Source of the DNA: Bacteroidia bacterium
GTDB taxonomy: Bacteria > Bacteroidota > Bacteroidia > Flavobacteriales_E > Vicingaceae
Length of the DNA stretch: 64,000 nt
Reading direction: 5' to 3'
Assembly (NCBI GenBank): GCA_030433355.1
Contig: JAUIMG010000001.1
Span: 124,001 to 188,000 of the forward strand
Shown: positions 1-9,466 of the stretch, in pieces
How the letters are laid out: every line of letters begins with the position of its first letter
Position numbering within the stretch: the first letter of the stretch is position 1
The notes under the pieces: generated by a model
What the model saw: only the letters and a program-made list of their open reading frames with translations
Told to the model about the DNA's origin: nothing
Database searches by the model: none
Program-made: the position numbers and the translations under genes

Positions 1-1
1 T

Positions 2-1063
2 GAAGAAAGTGATGTGTACTGGTGCACTGCAGATATAGGTTGGATCACAGGTCATAGCTACATTGTTTACGGTCCACTTTTAAGTGGAGCAACCACCCTA
101 ATGTTTGAGGGGGTTCCTACTTATCCAGATGCAGGAAGGTTTTGGCAAGTGTGTGATAAACATAGTGTAAATCAGTTCTATACCGCACCAACTGCTATTA
201 GAGCTCTCATGGCTTGCGGCGATGAACATGTATTATCTTATAGTTTAGATTCTTTAAAAGTTCTAGGAACTGTAGGAGAGCCAATCAACGAAGAAGCTTG
301 GAAATGGTATTATTTGCATGTAGGTAAAGAAAAATGTCCTATTGTAGATACTTGGTGGCAAACAGAAACTGGAGGAATAATGATCTCCGGACTAGGAAGT
401 CATAGTCCAATGAAAGAGACCTATGCAGGTTATCCTTTACCCGGGATTAATGCTGTTCTACTAGATCAAGATGGCAATGAAATTGAAGAGAATGAAGTAG
501 AAGGGTACTTATGCATAAAGCATCCATGGCCATCCATAATAAGAACTACTTATGGAGATCATGAGCGCTGTAGACTTACTTATTTCTCTACCTATAAAGG
601 TTACTATTTCACAGGAGATGGAGCCAAAAGAGCTGCAAATGGAATGTACAGAATCATTGGAAGAGTTGACGATGTAATTAATGTTAGCGGCCATCGTTTT
701 GGCACTGCCGAAATAGAAGATGCTATTAATTCGAATAGACTGGCGGTTGAATCGGCAGTTGTTGGTTATCCTCATGAAGTGAAAGGTCAAGGAATATATG
801 CTTACGTAGTTTGTGAAGAGATGCCTTCCGACGAGGACTTTGCCAGAGGAGAAATAGTTGAATCTGTTGTTAAGCAAATTGGAAAAATTGCCAAACCGGA
901 GAAAATTCAGTTCGTTAGCGGTTTACCAAAAACCAGATCGGGGAAAATAATGCGAAGAATTTTAAGAAAAATTGCAGAAGGTGAGGCAGATAAACTAGGA
1001 GATACAAGCACCTTATTAGATCCTGATGTGGTAGAAGATATTGTAAAAGGGGCCATTAAATAG
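2..1063 (+). CDS. acs: acetyl-CoA synthetase, C-terminal part (5' end outside window)
   Basis: This is an AMP-forming acetate:CoA ligase that makes acetyl-CoA from acetate, ATP and CoA in the cytoplasm. The reading frame is open to the left edge, so about 350 C-terminal residues of a roughly 650-residue enzyme are present. Visible adenylate-forming signatures are WWQTETGG (core TExG motif), the YYFTGDGA hinge aspartate region, [13 protein letters not shown] (hinge and C-terminal domain start) and [11 protein letters not shown], which holds the catalytic lysine that is acetylated in characterised Acs proteins. The first visible in-frame start-like codon (GTG at 14) is internal to the family alignment and is not the true start. 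About 90 bp separate it from thyA. Confidence is very high for the family and for the truncation by the window edge. Confidence 0.96.
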   Translation, partial: EESDVYWCTADIGWITGHSYIVYGPLLSGATTLMFEGVPTYPDAGRFWQVCDKHSVNQFYTAPTAIRALMACGDEHVLSYSLDSLKVLGTVGEPINEEAWKWYYLHVGKEKCPIVDTWWQTETGGIMISGLGSHSPMKETYAGYPLPGINAVLLDQDGNEIEENEVEGYLCIKHPWPSIIRTTYGDHERCRLTYFSTYKGYYFTGDGAKRAANGMYRIIGRVDDVINVSGHRFGTAEIEDAINSNRLAVESAVVGYPHEVKGQGIYAYVVCEEMPSDEDFARGEIVESVVKQIGKIAKPEKIQFVSGLPKTRSGKIMRRILRKIAEGEADKLGDTSTLLDPDVVEDIVKGAIK

Positions 1064-1152
1064 TTCTGTGAATATCTTGTGAGTTTCTTTATTTAAAGAT
1101 GCTTTAATTCACTTTTAAAGCCATTAAATTTGAAGTATAATTCATTGGATTC

Positions 1153-1947
1153 ATGCAACAATATCACGACCTTCTTCGCCATATTTTAGAAAACGGAACT
1201 ACTAAGTCTGACCGCACTGGTACAGGAACAAAAAGTGTTTTTGGTTACCAAATGAGATTTGATTTAAATGAAGGATTCCCTGCTATTACTACCAAAAAAT
1301 TACACCTTCGGTCCATCATTCATGAACTTTTATGGTTTTTAAGTGGCGATACGAACATCAAATACCTAAAGGAAAATGGGGTAAGCATTTGGGACGAATG
1401 GGCAGATGAAGAAGGAAATCTAGGGCCTGTTTATGGTTCCCAATGGAGGTCTTGGCCAACTCCTGATGGCAAGCATATCGATCAGATTACCAAAATTATA
1501 GATCAAATAAAAAACACTCCCGACTCTAGAAGAATTATTGTAAGTGCTTGGAATGTTTCCGAAATAGAAAACATGGCACTTCCACCCTGCCATGCTTTCT
1601 TTCAATTTTATGTTGCAGATGGAAAGCTATCTTGCCAATTGTACCAAAGAAGTGCAGATACCTTTTTAGGAGTGCCTTTTAACATTGCTTCTTATGCCTT
1701 ATTAACCATGATGGTAGCTCAAGTATGCAATTTAGAGTTAGGCGACTTTGTACATACCTTTGGCGATGCTCATTTGTACTTAAATCACCTAGAGCAAACT
1801 GAACTGCAGTTGAGTAGAGATTTTAGGCCTCTTCCTATGATGAAAATCAATCCAGATGTAAAAGATATTTTTGATTTTAAATACGAGGATTTCGAGCTTT
1901 TAAATTACGATCCTCATCCACACATTAAAGCTGCAGTAGCTATTTAA
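1153..1947 (+). CDS. thyA: thymidylate synthase
   Basis: The enzyme methylates dUMP to dTMP with methylene-tetrahydrofolate, releasing dihydrofolate. At 264 residues it has the same length as the E. coli enzyme, and the nucleophilic cysteine falls at residue 146 in [11 protein letters not shown]. The phosphate-binding arginines lie in [11 protein letters not shown] and in the N-terminal KSDRTGTGT loop, and the C-terminal [11 protein letters not shown] is typical. Only two bases separate its stop from folA, which recycles the dihydrofolate it produces, so the two form an operon. The ATG start fits the family N-terminus (MQQYHDLL). Confidence 0.98.
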   Translation: MQQYHDLLRHILENGTTKSDRTGTGTKSVFGYQMRFDLNEGFPAITTKKLHLRSIIHELLWFLSGDTNIKYLKENGVSIWDEWADEEGNLGPVYGSQWRSWPTPDGKHIDQITKIIDQIKNTPDSRRIIVSAWNVSEIENMALPPCHAFFQFYVADGKLSCQLYQRSADTFLGVPFNIASYALLTMMVAQVCNLELGDFVHTFGDAHLYLNHLEQTELQLSRDFRPLPMMKINPDVKDIFDFKYEDFELLNYDPHPHIKAAVAI

Positions 1948-1949
1948 TT

Positions 1950-2447
1950 ATGAAAATATCTATTATAGTTGCAGCTGCAGAGAATAATGTTATTGGAGTA
2001 GATAACGACTTACCTTGGAAATTGCCAGATGACATGAAGTTCTTTGTGCAAACCACCAAAGGGCATCACATTTTAGGAGGTAGAAAAAACTTTGAATCCT
2101 TTGGAAAGGCCTTACCGAATCGCACCAATATGATCATTAGCAGAAATGCATCTTATAAAATGGAAGGCGCTATCACCTTCACCAATATTAAAGATGCTAT
2201 AAAGCACGCAAAAGATAATGGAGAAGAGGAATTGATGGTTATTGGTGGCGGCGAAATATATAGACAAGCCTTGGACCTAGCAAATACCATTTATCTGACT
2301 AGAGTGCATACAGAAATCAAAGGTGATGTTTATTTCCCTACTTTAAATAAAGAATATTGGGAATTAAAAGAAGAGAAATACCATCCCAAAGATGAAAAAC
2401 ATGCTTTCGATTTTACTTTTGAAAAGTGGATTAGAATTGAATTATAG
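1950..2447 (+). CDS. folA: dihydrofolate reductase
   Basis: This NADPH-dependent enzyme reduces dihydrofolate to tetrahydrofolate. The 165-residue protein shows the family landmarks in order: NNVIGVDNDLPWKLPDDMKFF-type N-terminal Met20-like loop and substrate-binding acidic residue (residues 12-32), the GGRKNFESFG NADPH phosphate-binding loop, and VIGGGEIYRQAL in the second half. It directly follows thyA, its metabolic partner, with a two-base gap, which implies co-transcription and probably translational coupling. Nothing unusual is seen. Confidence 0.97.
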   Translation: MKISIIVAAAENNVIGVDNDLPWKLPDDMKFFVQTTKGHHILGGRKNFESFGKALPNRTNMIISRNASYKMEGAITFTNIKDAIKHAKDNGEEELMVIGGGEIYRQALDLANTIYLTRVHTEIKGDVYFPTLNKEYWELKEEKYHPKDEKHAFDFTFEKWIRIEL

Positions 2448-2459
2448 GAAATTCGTAAA

Positions 2460-3302
2460 TTGGTAAATACATTCAATTTCAATTTTTTGAGCAAAATAAA
2501 ACTGGTAAAACAGAACCAAATATCTCTTTATTTTTTTATAGTATTTGCATTATTTTCTTGCGAAAAAGATAATAACAACAAACCTGCATCTTTAACTAAA
2601 TGCAATTTAACTGAGGTTAAATTCTATGATCTGGAGGATGGTTCTCTTCAAGAAACTTATCGAATGATTTATGATGCTAATGGGCTCGTTTCAAAAATAT
2701 ACCCAGGCCCGATTTTTCAGCCTTCTGACTCGATAATATTCTTATATAATCTAGATGGTAAAATTGAATATGTCTTAAATAGCTTAAACTCTTTTAATTC
2801 CTTAGATACTGTGGAGCAGTATTTTTATAATAACCAAGGACTTTTGAAAGAGGTTCAGAAAATTTCAAATACTACTGTCTTTGTAATTGAGCAATTAGAA
2901 TATCAAAACTCTATTCTATCTCAATATAAATTTATTGATGTATTTAATAATGAATCAGAAAAATACTCCATAAATATTGAAAATGGGAATATAATCGATT
3001 ATGTTATGATTGAAAGAAACGACACCACTGTTTCTAGTCAACAGAAACGCCTTGAATTTGAATATTCCAATGCAAAAAATCCCTACAGAGATTTTCCAAT
3101 TATAGAGTTTAATCTTTTCAATTATTTCAATCGAAATGTCTACGATAAGGTAGTTTCAATAGACAACAATATAGAATTGCAAGTAAATCGATTTCAACAC
3201 GATTTAAATATTCATGGATATCCAATTGAAACGAGATTTTCTGAAGGAAACAATCTGCCATTCAGTCTTGGAATTAGAAATAGCTTTAATTGCAATAATT
3301 AA
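2460..3302 (+). CDS. hypothetical lipoprotein
   Basis: I do not recognise the family. The N-terminus holds a hydrophobic stretch (ISLYFFIVFALFS) followed by Cys-Glu-Lys, a plausible lipobox for a membrane-anchored lipoprotein, and then a low-complexity DNNNKP linker. The rest is a roughly 240-residue region rich in Tyr, Asn and Phe without a motif I can name; repeated YxxxGxL-type strands recall the loose YD/RHS-like repeats common in Bacteroidota lipoproteins. No ATG is available: the frame opens at TTG 2460, and a TTG at 2487 would give a cleaner signal peptide (MSKIKLVKQ...). The 3' end overlaps the convergent clpX stop by 4 bp. Confidence 0.6.
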   Translation: MVNTFNFNFLSKIKLVKQNQISLYFFIVFALFSCEKDNNNKPASLTKCNLTEVKFYDLEDGSLQETYRMIYDANGLVSKIYPGPIFQPSDSIIFLYNLDGKIEYVLNSLNSFNSLDTVEQYFYNNQGLLKEVQKISNTTVFVIEQLEYQNSILSQYKFIDVFNNESEKYSINIENGNIIDYVMIERNDTTVSSQQKRLEFEYSNAKNPYRDFPIIEFNLFNYFNRNVYDKVVSIDNNIELQVNRFQHDLNIHGYPIETRFSEGNNLPFSLGIRNSFNCNN

Positions 3303-4528
3303 CTTGCTACTTTTAATTTCTTCAAAGATGATTTATTGAATGCTCTTTTTGCATACTCTAAATCAATCTTCACTTTTTCTTTCTCTGTTTTAGAAGGCAC
3401 TTCAAACATTGCATCTAGCATAATTGCTTCACAAATAGAACGCAATCCTCTTGCTCCCAATTTGTATTCTTCTGCTTTATCCACAATAAAGTCTAATACT
3501 TTTTTATCGAAGCTAAGCTCCACATCATCCATTTCGAATAGCTTGATGTATTGTTTAATAATTGCATTCTTAGGCTCTGTAAGTATTCTCCTTAGTGCAG
3601 CTTTATCCAATGGATTGAGATAAGATAAAACAGGAATCCTTCCTATCAACTCTGGAATCAATCCAAAAGACTTTATATCTTGAGGAGTTACGTATTGAAG
3701 TATATTTTCATCATCAATTTCCTCATTATCATTTTTATTCTTGTAACCAATTGCATTGGTATTCAATCGCTTCGTAATAACTCTTTTAATACCGTCAAAG
3801 GCACCTCCACAAATGAAAAGAATGTTTTGTGTATTTACAGAAACCATCTTTTGTTCTGGATGCTTTCGCCCTCCTTGTGGTGGAACACTAACTGTAGCTC
3901 CTTCCAATAGCTTTAATAAGGCTTGCTGTACCCCTTCTCCAGAAACATCTCTAGTAATGGATGGATTATCGCTCTTACGTGCAATTTTATCAACTTCATC
4001 AATAAAAACAATTCCTCTTTCTGCTTTGGCCACATCATAATCTGCCGCCTGTAACAAACGAGATAAAATACTCTCTACATCCTCACCTACATATCCAGCT
4101 TCTGTTAAAACAGTAGCATCTGCAATACAAAAAGGAACTTCTAATAAACGAGCAATTGATTTTGCCAAAAGAGTTTTACCTGTTCCTGTTTCTCCAACCA
4201 ACAAAATATTTGATTTCTCAATATCTATGTCGTTGTGCCGAACTTGCGATATTCTCTTGTAATGATTGTATACAGCAACAGAAAGCACCTTCTTTGCTTG
4301 CTCCTGACCTATCACATATTCATCCAAATGTTGATTGATTTGCTTAGGTTTTAGCAAGGTAAAATTGAGATCATCTTGCTTTGCAGGATTTATCTCCTCT
4401 TTGACAATTGCACCAGCTTGAGCAATGCAGTTATCGCAAATATGACCTGTAATACCTGCTATTAACACATTGGTATCTTTCTTATCTCGTCCGCAAAAGG
4501 AACAGTGTATTTTTTGATCTTCTTTCAT
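3299..4528 (-). CDS. clpX: ATP-dependent Clp protease ATP-binding subunit ClpX
   Basis: ClpX is the hexameric AAA+ unfoldase that feeds tagged proteins to ClpP. The 409-residue protein starts with the C4 zinc-binding domain (CSFCGRDK... HICDNC, residues 9-34), followed by Walker A GETGTGKT, the GYVGED pore loop, Walker B VFIDEVDK, a loop [11 protein letters not shown], and the C-terminal [10 protein letters not shown] sensor-2 region. It sits 60 bp downstream of clpP on the same strand, in the tig-clpP-clpX order common in bacteria. A perfect hairpin occupies the clpP-clpX gap. Length and motifs are normal. Confidence 0.98.
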   Translation of the reverse strand: MKEDQKIHCSFCGRDKKDTNVLIAGITGHICDNCIAQAGAIVKEEINPAKQDDLNFTLLKPKQINQHLDEYVIGQEQAKKVLSVAVYNHYKRISQVRHNDIDIEKSNILLVGETGTGKTLLAKSIARLLEVPFCIADATVLTEAGYVGEDVESILSRLLQAADYDVAKAERGIVFIDEVDKIARKSDNPSITRDVSGEGVQQALLKLLEGATVSVPPQGGRKHPEQKMVSVNTQNILFICGGAFDGIKRVITKRLNTNAIGYKNKNDNEEIDDENILQYVTPQDIKSFGLIPELIGRIPVLSYLNPLDKAALRRILTEPKNAIIKQYIKLFEMDDVELSFDKKVLDFIVDKAEEYKLGARGLRSICEAIMLDAMFEVPSKTEKEKVKIDLEYAKRAFNKSSLKKLKVAS

Positions 4529-4537
4529 ATAAACAAA

Positions 4538-4565
4538 TGAAGTCGATGTACTTACATCGACTTCA
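4538..4565 (-). promoter_or_regulatory. perfect hairpin between clpP and clpX
   Basis: A 13-bp perfect inverted repeat (TGAAGTCGATGTA paired with TACATCGACTTCA, two-base spacer) lies 10 bp upstream of the clpX ATG. On the minus strand it is followed by ATTTGTTTAT, a poor U-tract, so it may be a leaky terminator, an mRNA stabiliser or a processing site rather than a strong terminator. The structure is seen directly; the role is inferred. Confidence 0.55.
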
Positions 4566-4587
4566 AAATTAAGTATTTATGTAAATA

Positions 4588-5259
4588 TTACTTTCTTGCA
4601 AGCACTTCGTCAATCATACCGTAATCTTTAGCCTCTTGAGCAGACATCCAATAATCACGATCTGAGTCTTCTTCTACCTTCTCAAACTTCTGTTTAGAAT
4701 GTGTTGCAATGATGTCATAAAGCTCTTTCTTCATTTTCAGAACTTCTTTCACTGCAATCTCCATATCAGAAGCTTGTCCTTGAGTTCCTGCCATTGGCTG
4801 GTGAATCATAACCCTAGCGTGAGGAAGAGCAGTTCTTTTACCATCTGCACCGGCACATAATAAAACTGCACCCATAGAGGCAGCCATTCCTGTACAAATA
4901 GTAGCTACATCTGGCGCTATATATTGCATGGTATCATAGATTCCTAGACCTGCATATACACTTCCACCCGGAGAGTTCAAGTAAATTTGAATGTCCTTTT
5001 TTGCATCTGCAGATTCTAAGAAAAGTAATTGTGCTTGTATGATGTTAGCAACTTGATCATCTATCCCTGTTCCCAAAAAGATAATTCTGTCCATCATCAA
5101 TCTAGAGAAAACATCCATTTGAGCTACATTTAACTGACGCTCCTCAATAATATAAGGTGTCATTGAAGTTAAAGAGGCATCTAAATAACTATCTACGTGC
5201 ATGCTATTCAAGCCTTTATGCTTGGTAGCGTATTTTTTAAATTCTCTGCTATAATCCAT
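4588..5259 (-). CDS. clpP: ATP-dependent Clp protease proteolytic subunit ClpP
   Basis: ClpP is the tetradecameric serine peptidase that degrades substrates unfolded by ClpX. The 223-residue protein shows the catalytic serine in GMAASMGAVLL, the catalytic histidine in ARVMIHQPM, and the DRDYWMSAQEAKDYGMID C-terminal region with the third catalytic residue. YLNSPGGSVYAGLGIYDTM matches the oxyanion-hole segment. The roughly 30 residues before the ERQLNVAQMD region are a longer N-terminal segment than in E. coli, as often seen in Bacteroidota. Flanked by tig and clpX on the same strand. Confidence 0.97.
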   Translation of the reverse strand: MDYSREFKKYATKHKGLNSMHVDSYLDASLTSMTPYIIEERQLNVAQMDVFSRLMMDRIIFLGTGIDDQVANIIQAQLLFLESADAKKDIQIYLNSPGGSVYAGLGIYDTMQYIAPDVATICTGMAASMGAVLLCAGADGKRTALPHARVMIHQPMAGTQGQASDMEIAVKEVLKMKKELYDIIATHSKQKFEKVEEDSDRDYWMSAQEAKDYGMIDEVLARK

Positions 5260-5341
5260 GCTTATTTGTTGTTTTTGATAGGTACTAAATTAATATTTCA
5301 AAGGTCATATCGAACTCTCCAAATTATAATTTAAAAATCAA

Positions 5342-6697
5342 CTACTTTTTAGATCGTTTCTCTGCTAATTTAACAAAATCATCATAGCCAATTTCTTTCT
5401 CTTTAATCTTTACAGTGTCTTTGTATAATTTGCGCAATTTAACTTGATATAACTGCTCATATAACCGTCGAGCTTCTTCTTGGTTCTGTAAAACTCTATT
5501 TGCAGTTTCTTCTAGTTCCTTATCCTCCATTAAGTTTTGGCCCATTCCCGCTAATTGCTGACTAACTAAATTTTTAGTGTAATCCACTATCTCTTCTCTT
5601 TTCACCTCAACATTATGCTCCTTCAACAACTTGTTTTCAATTAATTGCCATTTCAGCCCTTGCGCATATTGCTCATACTCTTCTTCTACTTGTTCTTTTG
5701 TAATTGGTTTTTCATTAGCAGTGAGCAACCATTTTTTCATGAACTCATCTGGTAATTCAAGTTTTGCTTTTTTAATCAAATGATCTTGAATGTCTCTTTC
5801 AAAAAACTGCTCTGAAGTTTGCTCTAGGCTTTTCTCCATTTCCTCAGCGATTTTTTTCTTCATTTCTTCTTTAGACTTCACCGTATCTTTACCATAAAGC
5901 TTATCTAAAAGCTCTTGATTAATCTCAGCTGCCTCCATTCTTTGCACCTTCTCAACCGTATACTGAAATTCTGAAGTAATCGCTCCTACCTCTTCCTTTT
6001 GAATACCTAACCAAGCAGCAACATATTGGGGCTCAGCTATATCTTGAGGTTTTAAGGTAACTACATCTCCTACTTTTAAGCCCAATAGCTTCTTTAATTC
6101 CTTCTTATTGTCTACTGTTCTTAGATTAATAACCGTACCATGGGCAATTCCACCTTCTTTAATCTTACCGCTTTCTAACTCTTGGAACTTACCATAAAGC
6201 ATATCTTCTTCTGCAGACTTCTCCGTGTCCGTCATTTTCCCATAGCGTTTAGCAATTTCTTGCACTTGCTCTTCCACCATTTTATCGCTCACTTTAATTT
6301 TATAAAGCTCGAACTTATCTTTATCTGAAAGGCTTATTTTTATTTCAGGTGCTAAACCAATTTCGTATTTAAATTCAAAAGACTTTTGAGTATCCCAATC
6401 AATATTTATATCTTCTTGTACAGGAATTGGATTCCCTAATATATCTAGCTTCTCCTCACCGATATACTTATATAAACTATCCGATAAAACTTTATTGATT
6501 TCTTCCGCAAGAATATTGGTTCCAACCATCTTCTTCACCATTCCCATAGGAACCATTCCCTTTCTAAATCCAGGTAGATTTGCTTGCTTTCTGTAATTTC
6601 TCAGTGCCTTATCTACTTGCTCTTTGTAATCCTTTTCTTCGATTTTTACTGCAAGTTCTGCATTGAGTTTGCCTAAGTCTTTTTTTACTACTTCCAT
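5342..6697 (-). CDS. tig: trigger factor (ribosome-associated chaperone)
   Basis: Trigger factor binds the ribosome exit tunnel and shields nascent chains. The 451-residue protein has the ribosome-docking signature LPGFRKGMVPMGM near residues 38-50, a middle peptidyl-prolyl isomerase-like region around the GTVINLRTVDNKKELKKL stretch, and a long charged helical C-terminal substrate-binding arm. It heads the tig-clpP-clpX cluster, 82 bp upstream of clpP. A tRNA-Leu and its terminator lie just upstream on the same strand. The PPIase part looks divergent, as is usual in Bacteroidota trigger factors. Confidence 0.93.
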   Translation of the reverse strand: MEVVKKDLGKLNAELAVKIEEKDYKEQVDKALRNYRKQANLPGFRKGMVPMGMVKKMVGTNILAEEINKVLSDSLYKYIGEEKLDILGNPIPVQEDINIDWDTQKSFEFKYEIGLAPEIKISLSDKDKFELYKIKVSDKMVEEQVQEIAKRYGKMTDTEKSAEEDMLYGKFQELESGKIKEGGIAHGTVINLRTVDNKKELKKLLGLKVGDVVTLKPQDIAEPQYVAAWLGIQKEEVGAITSEFQYTVEKVQRMEAAEINQELLDKLYGKDTVKSKEEMKKKIAEEMEKSLEQTSEQFFERDIQDHLIKKAKLELPDEFMKKWLLTANEKPITKEQVEEEYEQYAQGLKWQLIENKLLKEHNVEVKREEIVDYTKNLVSQQLAGMGQNLMEDKELEETANRVLQNQEEARRLYEQLYQVKLRKLYKDTVKIKEKEIGYDDFVKLAEKRSKK

Positions 6698-6712
6698 TTT
6701 GTGCTAGTATTT

Positions 6713-6749
6713 AAAAAAAATGGCGTAAAAGCCAGGAGCCAACGCCATT
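6713..6749 (-). terminator. intrinsic terminator after tRNA-Leu
   Basis: On the minus strand AATGGCGT and ACGCCATT form an 8-bp stem (arms 6742-6749 and 6719-6726) and are followed by an eight-base T run (6713-6720). It lies just downstream of the tRNA-Leu and before tig, so it should end tRNA transcription. Confidence 0.8.
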
Positions 6750-6755
6750 AGATTG

Positions 6756-6837
6756 TGCGGATGGAGGGACTCGAACCCACACGCCGTGAAGCACTAGATC
6801 CTAAATCTAGCGTGTCTACCAATTTCACCACATCCGC
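6756..6837 (-). tRNA. tRNA-Leu (anticodon UAG)
   Basis: On the minus strand the sequence folds as an 82-nt class II tRNA. The acceptor stem is GCGGATG / CATCCGC, the D arm contains TGGTAGACAC, the anticodon arm CTAGA-TTTAGGA-TCTAG gives anticodon TAG, a long variable arm (TGCTTCACGGCGT) follows, and the T arm is GTGGG-TTCGAGT-CCCTC. The discriminator base is A at 6756, as expected for leucine. The CCA end is not encoded. It reads CUA-type leucine codons and ends in its own terminator. Confidence 0.96.
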
Positions 6838-6993
6838 TTCAAGAAATTATGAACTCCTATTCCTAAAAAATAGGAGCGCAAAAGTAATAATTTTTAACTA
6901 TTAACACTTATTCCTTATGAAGAATTTTAAATAGCTCTGCTTTCCTCTAAAAAGCGATTAAAACAGTAAAATTGTATTCTAAAACTACAATCT

Positions 6994-7845
6994 ATGAAAG
7001 TAAATCCAAAAGAAGTTTCTTTAGGGGCAATGCATAACTATTTACTTAGCTCTATTGGCCCTAGACCAATCTGCTTTGCATCTACCATAGATGCTAAGGG
7101 AAATAAAAATTTGAGTCCTTTTAGTTACTTCAACGTCTTTAGCACACAACCACCAATCGCTATATTCTCTCCTGCCAAAAGTGGAAGGACACTAACGCAA
7201 AAAGACACTTACCACAATGCAAAAGAAACTAGAGAAGTAGTTATTAATGTGGTTACCCATGATATTGTGCAACAAATGTCCTTATCGAGCACTGCCTATG
7301 CAAAAGGAGTGGATGAATTTGCAAAATCTGGCTTAACGCCAATTGCTTCAGAATTGGTTAAACCATTTCGAGTAAAAGAATCTCCTATTCAATTAGAATG
7401 CAAAGTAAGAGATGTAATAGAATTGGGAGACCAAGGTGGCTCGGGAAACCTCATCATTTGTGAAATACTTTTAATGCATATTGATGAATCTGTTTTGGAT
7501 GAAAATCAAACTATTGATCAAACCAAAATAGACTTGGTTGGTAGAATGGGTGGCGATTATTATGTAAGAGCTAATGGAGATGCATTATTTACTGTACCCA
7601 AGCCAATTAGAAACTTAGGGATTGGTGTAGATCAAATACCAGATAAAATAAAAAACGAATCTATTTTTAGTGGAAATGACTTAGGAATGCTTGGAAACAT
7701 TGAGGCCATTCCAAGTTCTGAAGACGCAAAAGCCTTTAAAAATGAATTAGGCATAGAAAACGACTGGAGCTCCCAACTTACCAAAGCCAAAGAATTGTTG
7801 GCTGAAGAGAAAATTGAAGAAGCTTGGAAAGTTTTGATTGACTAA
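6994..7845 (+). CDS. flavin reductase family protein (FMN-binding split barrel)
   Basis: The 283-residue protein belongs to the DIM6/NTAB-type flavin reductase-like family, which binds FMN in a split beta-barrel. The N-terminal half carries the typical SIGPRPICFASTIDAKGN and LSPFSYFNVFSTQPPIAIFSP segments, followed by ETREVVINVV and a SGNLIICEI strand. Residues after about 200 form a helical extension with no recognised motif. Substrate is unknown; most relatives reduce flavins or serve partner monooxygenases, and no such partner is adjacent. It is a single gene closed by a bidirectional terminator. Confidence 0.85.
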   Translation: MKVNPKEVSLGAMHNYLLSSIGPRPICFASTIDAKGNKNLSPFSYFNVFSTQPPIAIFSPAKSGRTLTQKDTYHNAKETREVVINVVTHDIVQQMSLSSTAYAKGVDEFAKSGLTPIASELVKPFRVKESPIQLECKVRDVIELGDQGGSGNLIICEILLMHIDESVLDENQTIDQTKIDLVGRMGGDYYVRANGDALFTVPKPIRNLGIGVDQIPDKIKNESIFSGNDLGMLGNIEAIPSSEDAKAFKNELGIENDWSSQLTKAKELLAEEKIEEAWKVLID

Positions 7846-7866
7846 TCATTCCAAACTTATTTAACC

Positions 7867-7896
7867 AAAAAATCCGGCCAAAAGCCGGATTTTTTT
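7867..7896. terminator. bidirectional intrinsic terminator
   Basis: AATCCGGC (7871-7878) and GCCGGATT (7884-7891) form an 8-bp GC-rich stem, with an A run on the left and a T run on the right. It therefore can terminate both the flavin reductase (plus) and rpmE2 (minus), which converge here. Confidence 0.88.
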
Positions 7897-7914
7897 GAGT
7901 TAAACTTTGAAAAC

Positions 7915-8196
7915 TTATTCTTCAGACTTTCCTTCGTCAGTCTTCTTATCGAATTTCTTGTATCTGTTTTTGAATTTATCAATTCTACCTGCAGTATCTA
8001 CTAACTTCATTTTACCTGTGTAAAATGGGTGAGAAGTATGAGAAATCTCCAATTTTACTAATGGATATTCTTCGCCATCTTCCCATTTGATAGTTTCCTT
8101 ACTAGGAGCTGATGATTTAGTCATAAAGGCGTAGTCATTAGACATATCTTTAAAGACTACCTTTCTATAAGTTTCTGGATGAATATCTTTTCTCAT
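7915..8196 (-). CDS. rpmE2: 50S ribosomal protein L31, type B (zinc-independent)
   Basis: This is the bL31 protein of the large ribosomal subunit, which bridges to the small subunit. The 93-residue product begins [15 protein letters not shown] and contains [21 protein letters not shown], the conserved L31 core. The protein contains no cysteine at all, so it is the zinc-independent (type B, C-minus) form. The Lys/Asp/Glu-rich tail is usual. It is monocistronic and shares a bidirectional terminator with the convergent flavin reductase. Confidence 0.96.
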   Translation of the reverse strand: MRKDIHPETYRKVVFKDMSNDYAFMTKSSAPSKETIKWEDGEEYPLVKLEISHTSHPFYTGKMKLVDTAGRIDKFKNRYKKFDKKTDEGKSEE

Positions 8197-8310
8197 TATT
8201 CCTGCCTTAAAATTTGGGAGGGCAAATATACAAAATGCTCTTTAAATGAAGAATTTTTTAAAAGAATTATTTTTTCTTAATTATCTAACAATAACTTAAC
8301 CTACAATAAA

Positions 8311-8341
8311 TCTGTCTTCAGCATTAGCACTATTAAGTTTG
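8311..8341 (+). promoter_or_regulatory. Bacteroidota-type promoter for serC operon
   Basis: TAAGTTTG (8334-8341) is an exact match to the Bacteroidota -7 consensus TAnnTTTG. A TCTG (8311-8314) lies 19 bp upstream where the -33 TTG is expected, with one mismatch. The start would be some 35 bp before the serC ATG. Confidence 0.5.
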
Positions 8342-8383
8342 CAATAAAATTCGGACTTTTGTCGCTTTCAAAAACTACCCAAT

Positions 8384-9457
8384 ATGAACAAAGTACATAA
8401 TTTTAGTGCAGGTCCATGCATACTACCACAAGAAGTACTACAACAAGCTTCAGAGGCAGTAATCAATTTTAATAATTTAGATTTATCTCTACTAGAAATC
8501 TCTCACCGAAGTAAAGACTTCGTAGAAGTGATGGAAAATGCAAGAAACCTAGTAAAAGAGTTATTGGGAGTTCCAGATGGTTATCAGGTATTATTTTTGC
8601 AAGGTGGAGCTAGCTTAGGATTCCTTAAAGCAGCTTACAATTTTCTTCCAAATGGCGGCAAAGCAGCCTATATCAATACAGGAACATGGTCTTCAAACGC
8701 CATTAAAGAGGCGCAAAAAATTGGAGTAGTAGATGTAGTTGCCAGTAGCGAAGACAAAAACTTCAATTACATTCCAAAAGGATTTGGAATTCCAAACGAT
8801 GTTAATTACCTACACTTTACTTCTAACAATACCATTTTTGGAACACAGTTTAAGAATTTTCCGATAAGCCGAATTCCAATTATCTGTGATATGTCTTCTG
8901 ATATTTTTAGTAAAAAAATAAATGTTGCAGACTTTGATCTGATTTACGCTGGGGCTCAAAAAAATATGGGACCTGCAGGAACAACCTTATATATAGTTAA
9001 AGAAAGTGCATTAGGTAAAACTGGAAATGATATTCCAAGTATGCTAGATTTTAGAACGCATATTAAGAAAGACTCTATGTTCAATACACCACCTGTATTT
9101 CCAATTTACGTTAGCATGCTAACCTTACAATGGTTAAAAAAGAATGGTGGGGTAAAATGGATTGAAGGAGTAAATCAAGAAAAAGCAGATACCATGTATC
9201 AAGAAATTGATAGAAATGGATTGTTTAAGGGAGTTACTGCAAAAGAAGATAGATCTACAATGAACGCTACTTTTGTTTTAACCAATGAAGACTTAAAAGA
9301 AGAGTTCGACAAGATGTGGAACGAGGCAGGAATAAGCGGCATTAAAGGCCATAGATCTGTTGGAGGTTATAGAGCTTCTATGTATAATGCTTTGCCTTTA
9401 GAAAGTGTAAAAGCCCTTACAGAAGTAATGGCAGAATTTGAAAAGAAATTTGGATAG
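8384..9457 (+). CDS. serC: 3-phosphoserine/phosphohydroxythreonine transaminase
   Basis: This PLP enzyme converts 3-phosphohydroxypyruvate and glutamate to phosphoserine, the second step of serine synthesis. The 357-residue protein starts with the family signature HNFSAGPCILPQEVL and has the PLP-binding lysine in LIYAGAQKNMGPAGTTLYIV, with GGASLGFLKAAYN and SVGGYRASMYNALPLES as further class-V aminotransferase landmarks. It is followed after 9 bp by serA, the enzyme for the preceding step, so the two are co-transcribed. Confidence 0.97.
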   Translation: MNKVHNFSAGPCILPQEVLQQASEAVINFNNLDLSLLEISHRSKDFVEVMENARNLVKELLGVPDGYQVLFLQGGASLGFLKAAYNFLPNGGKAAYINTGTWSSNAIKEAQKIGVVDVVASSEDKNFNYIPKGFGIPNDVNYLHFTSNNTIFGTQFKNFPISRIPIICDMSSDIFSKKINVADFDLIYAGAQKNMGPAGTTLYIVKESALGKTGNDIPSMLDFRTHIKKDSMFNTPPVFPIYVSMLTLQWLKKNGGVKWIEGVNQEKADTMYQEIDRNGLFKGVTAKEDRSTMNATFVLTNEDLKEEFDKMWNEAGISGIKGHRSVGGYRASMYNALPLESVKALTEVMAEFEKKFG

Positions 9458-9466
9458 TTATTTATT

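Noticed and set aside
3756-4040. Open frame antisense to clpX
   Set aside because: It lies wholly inside clpX on the other strand, with cysteine- and serine-rich composition and no family match; it is a shadow of the real gene.
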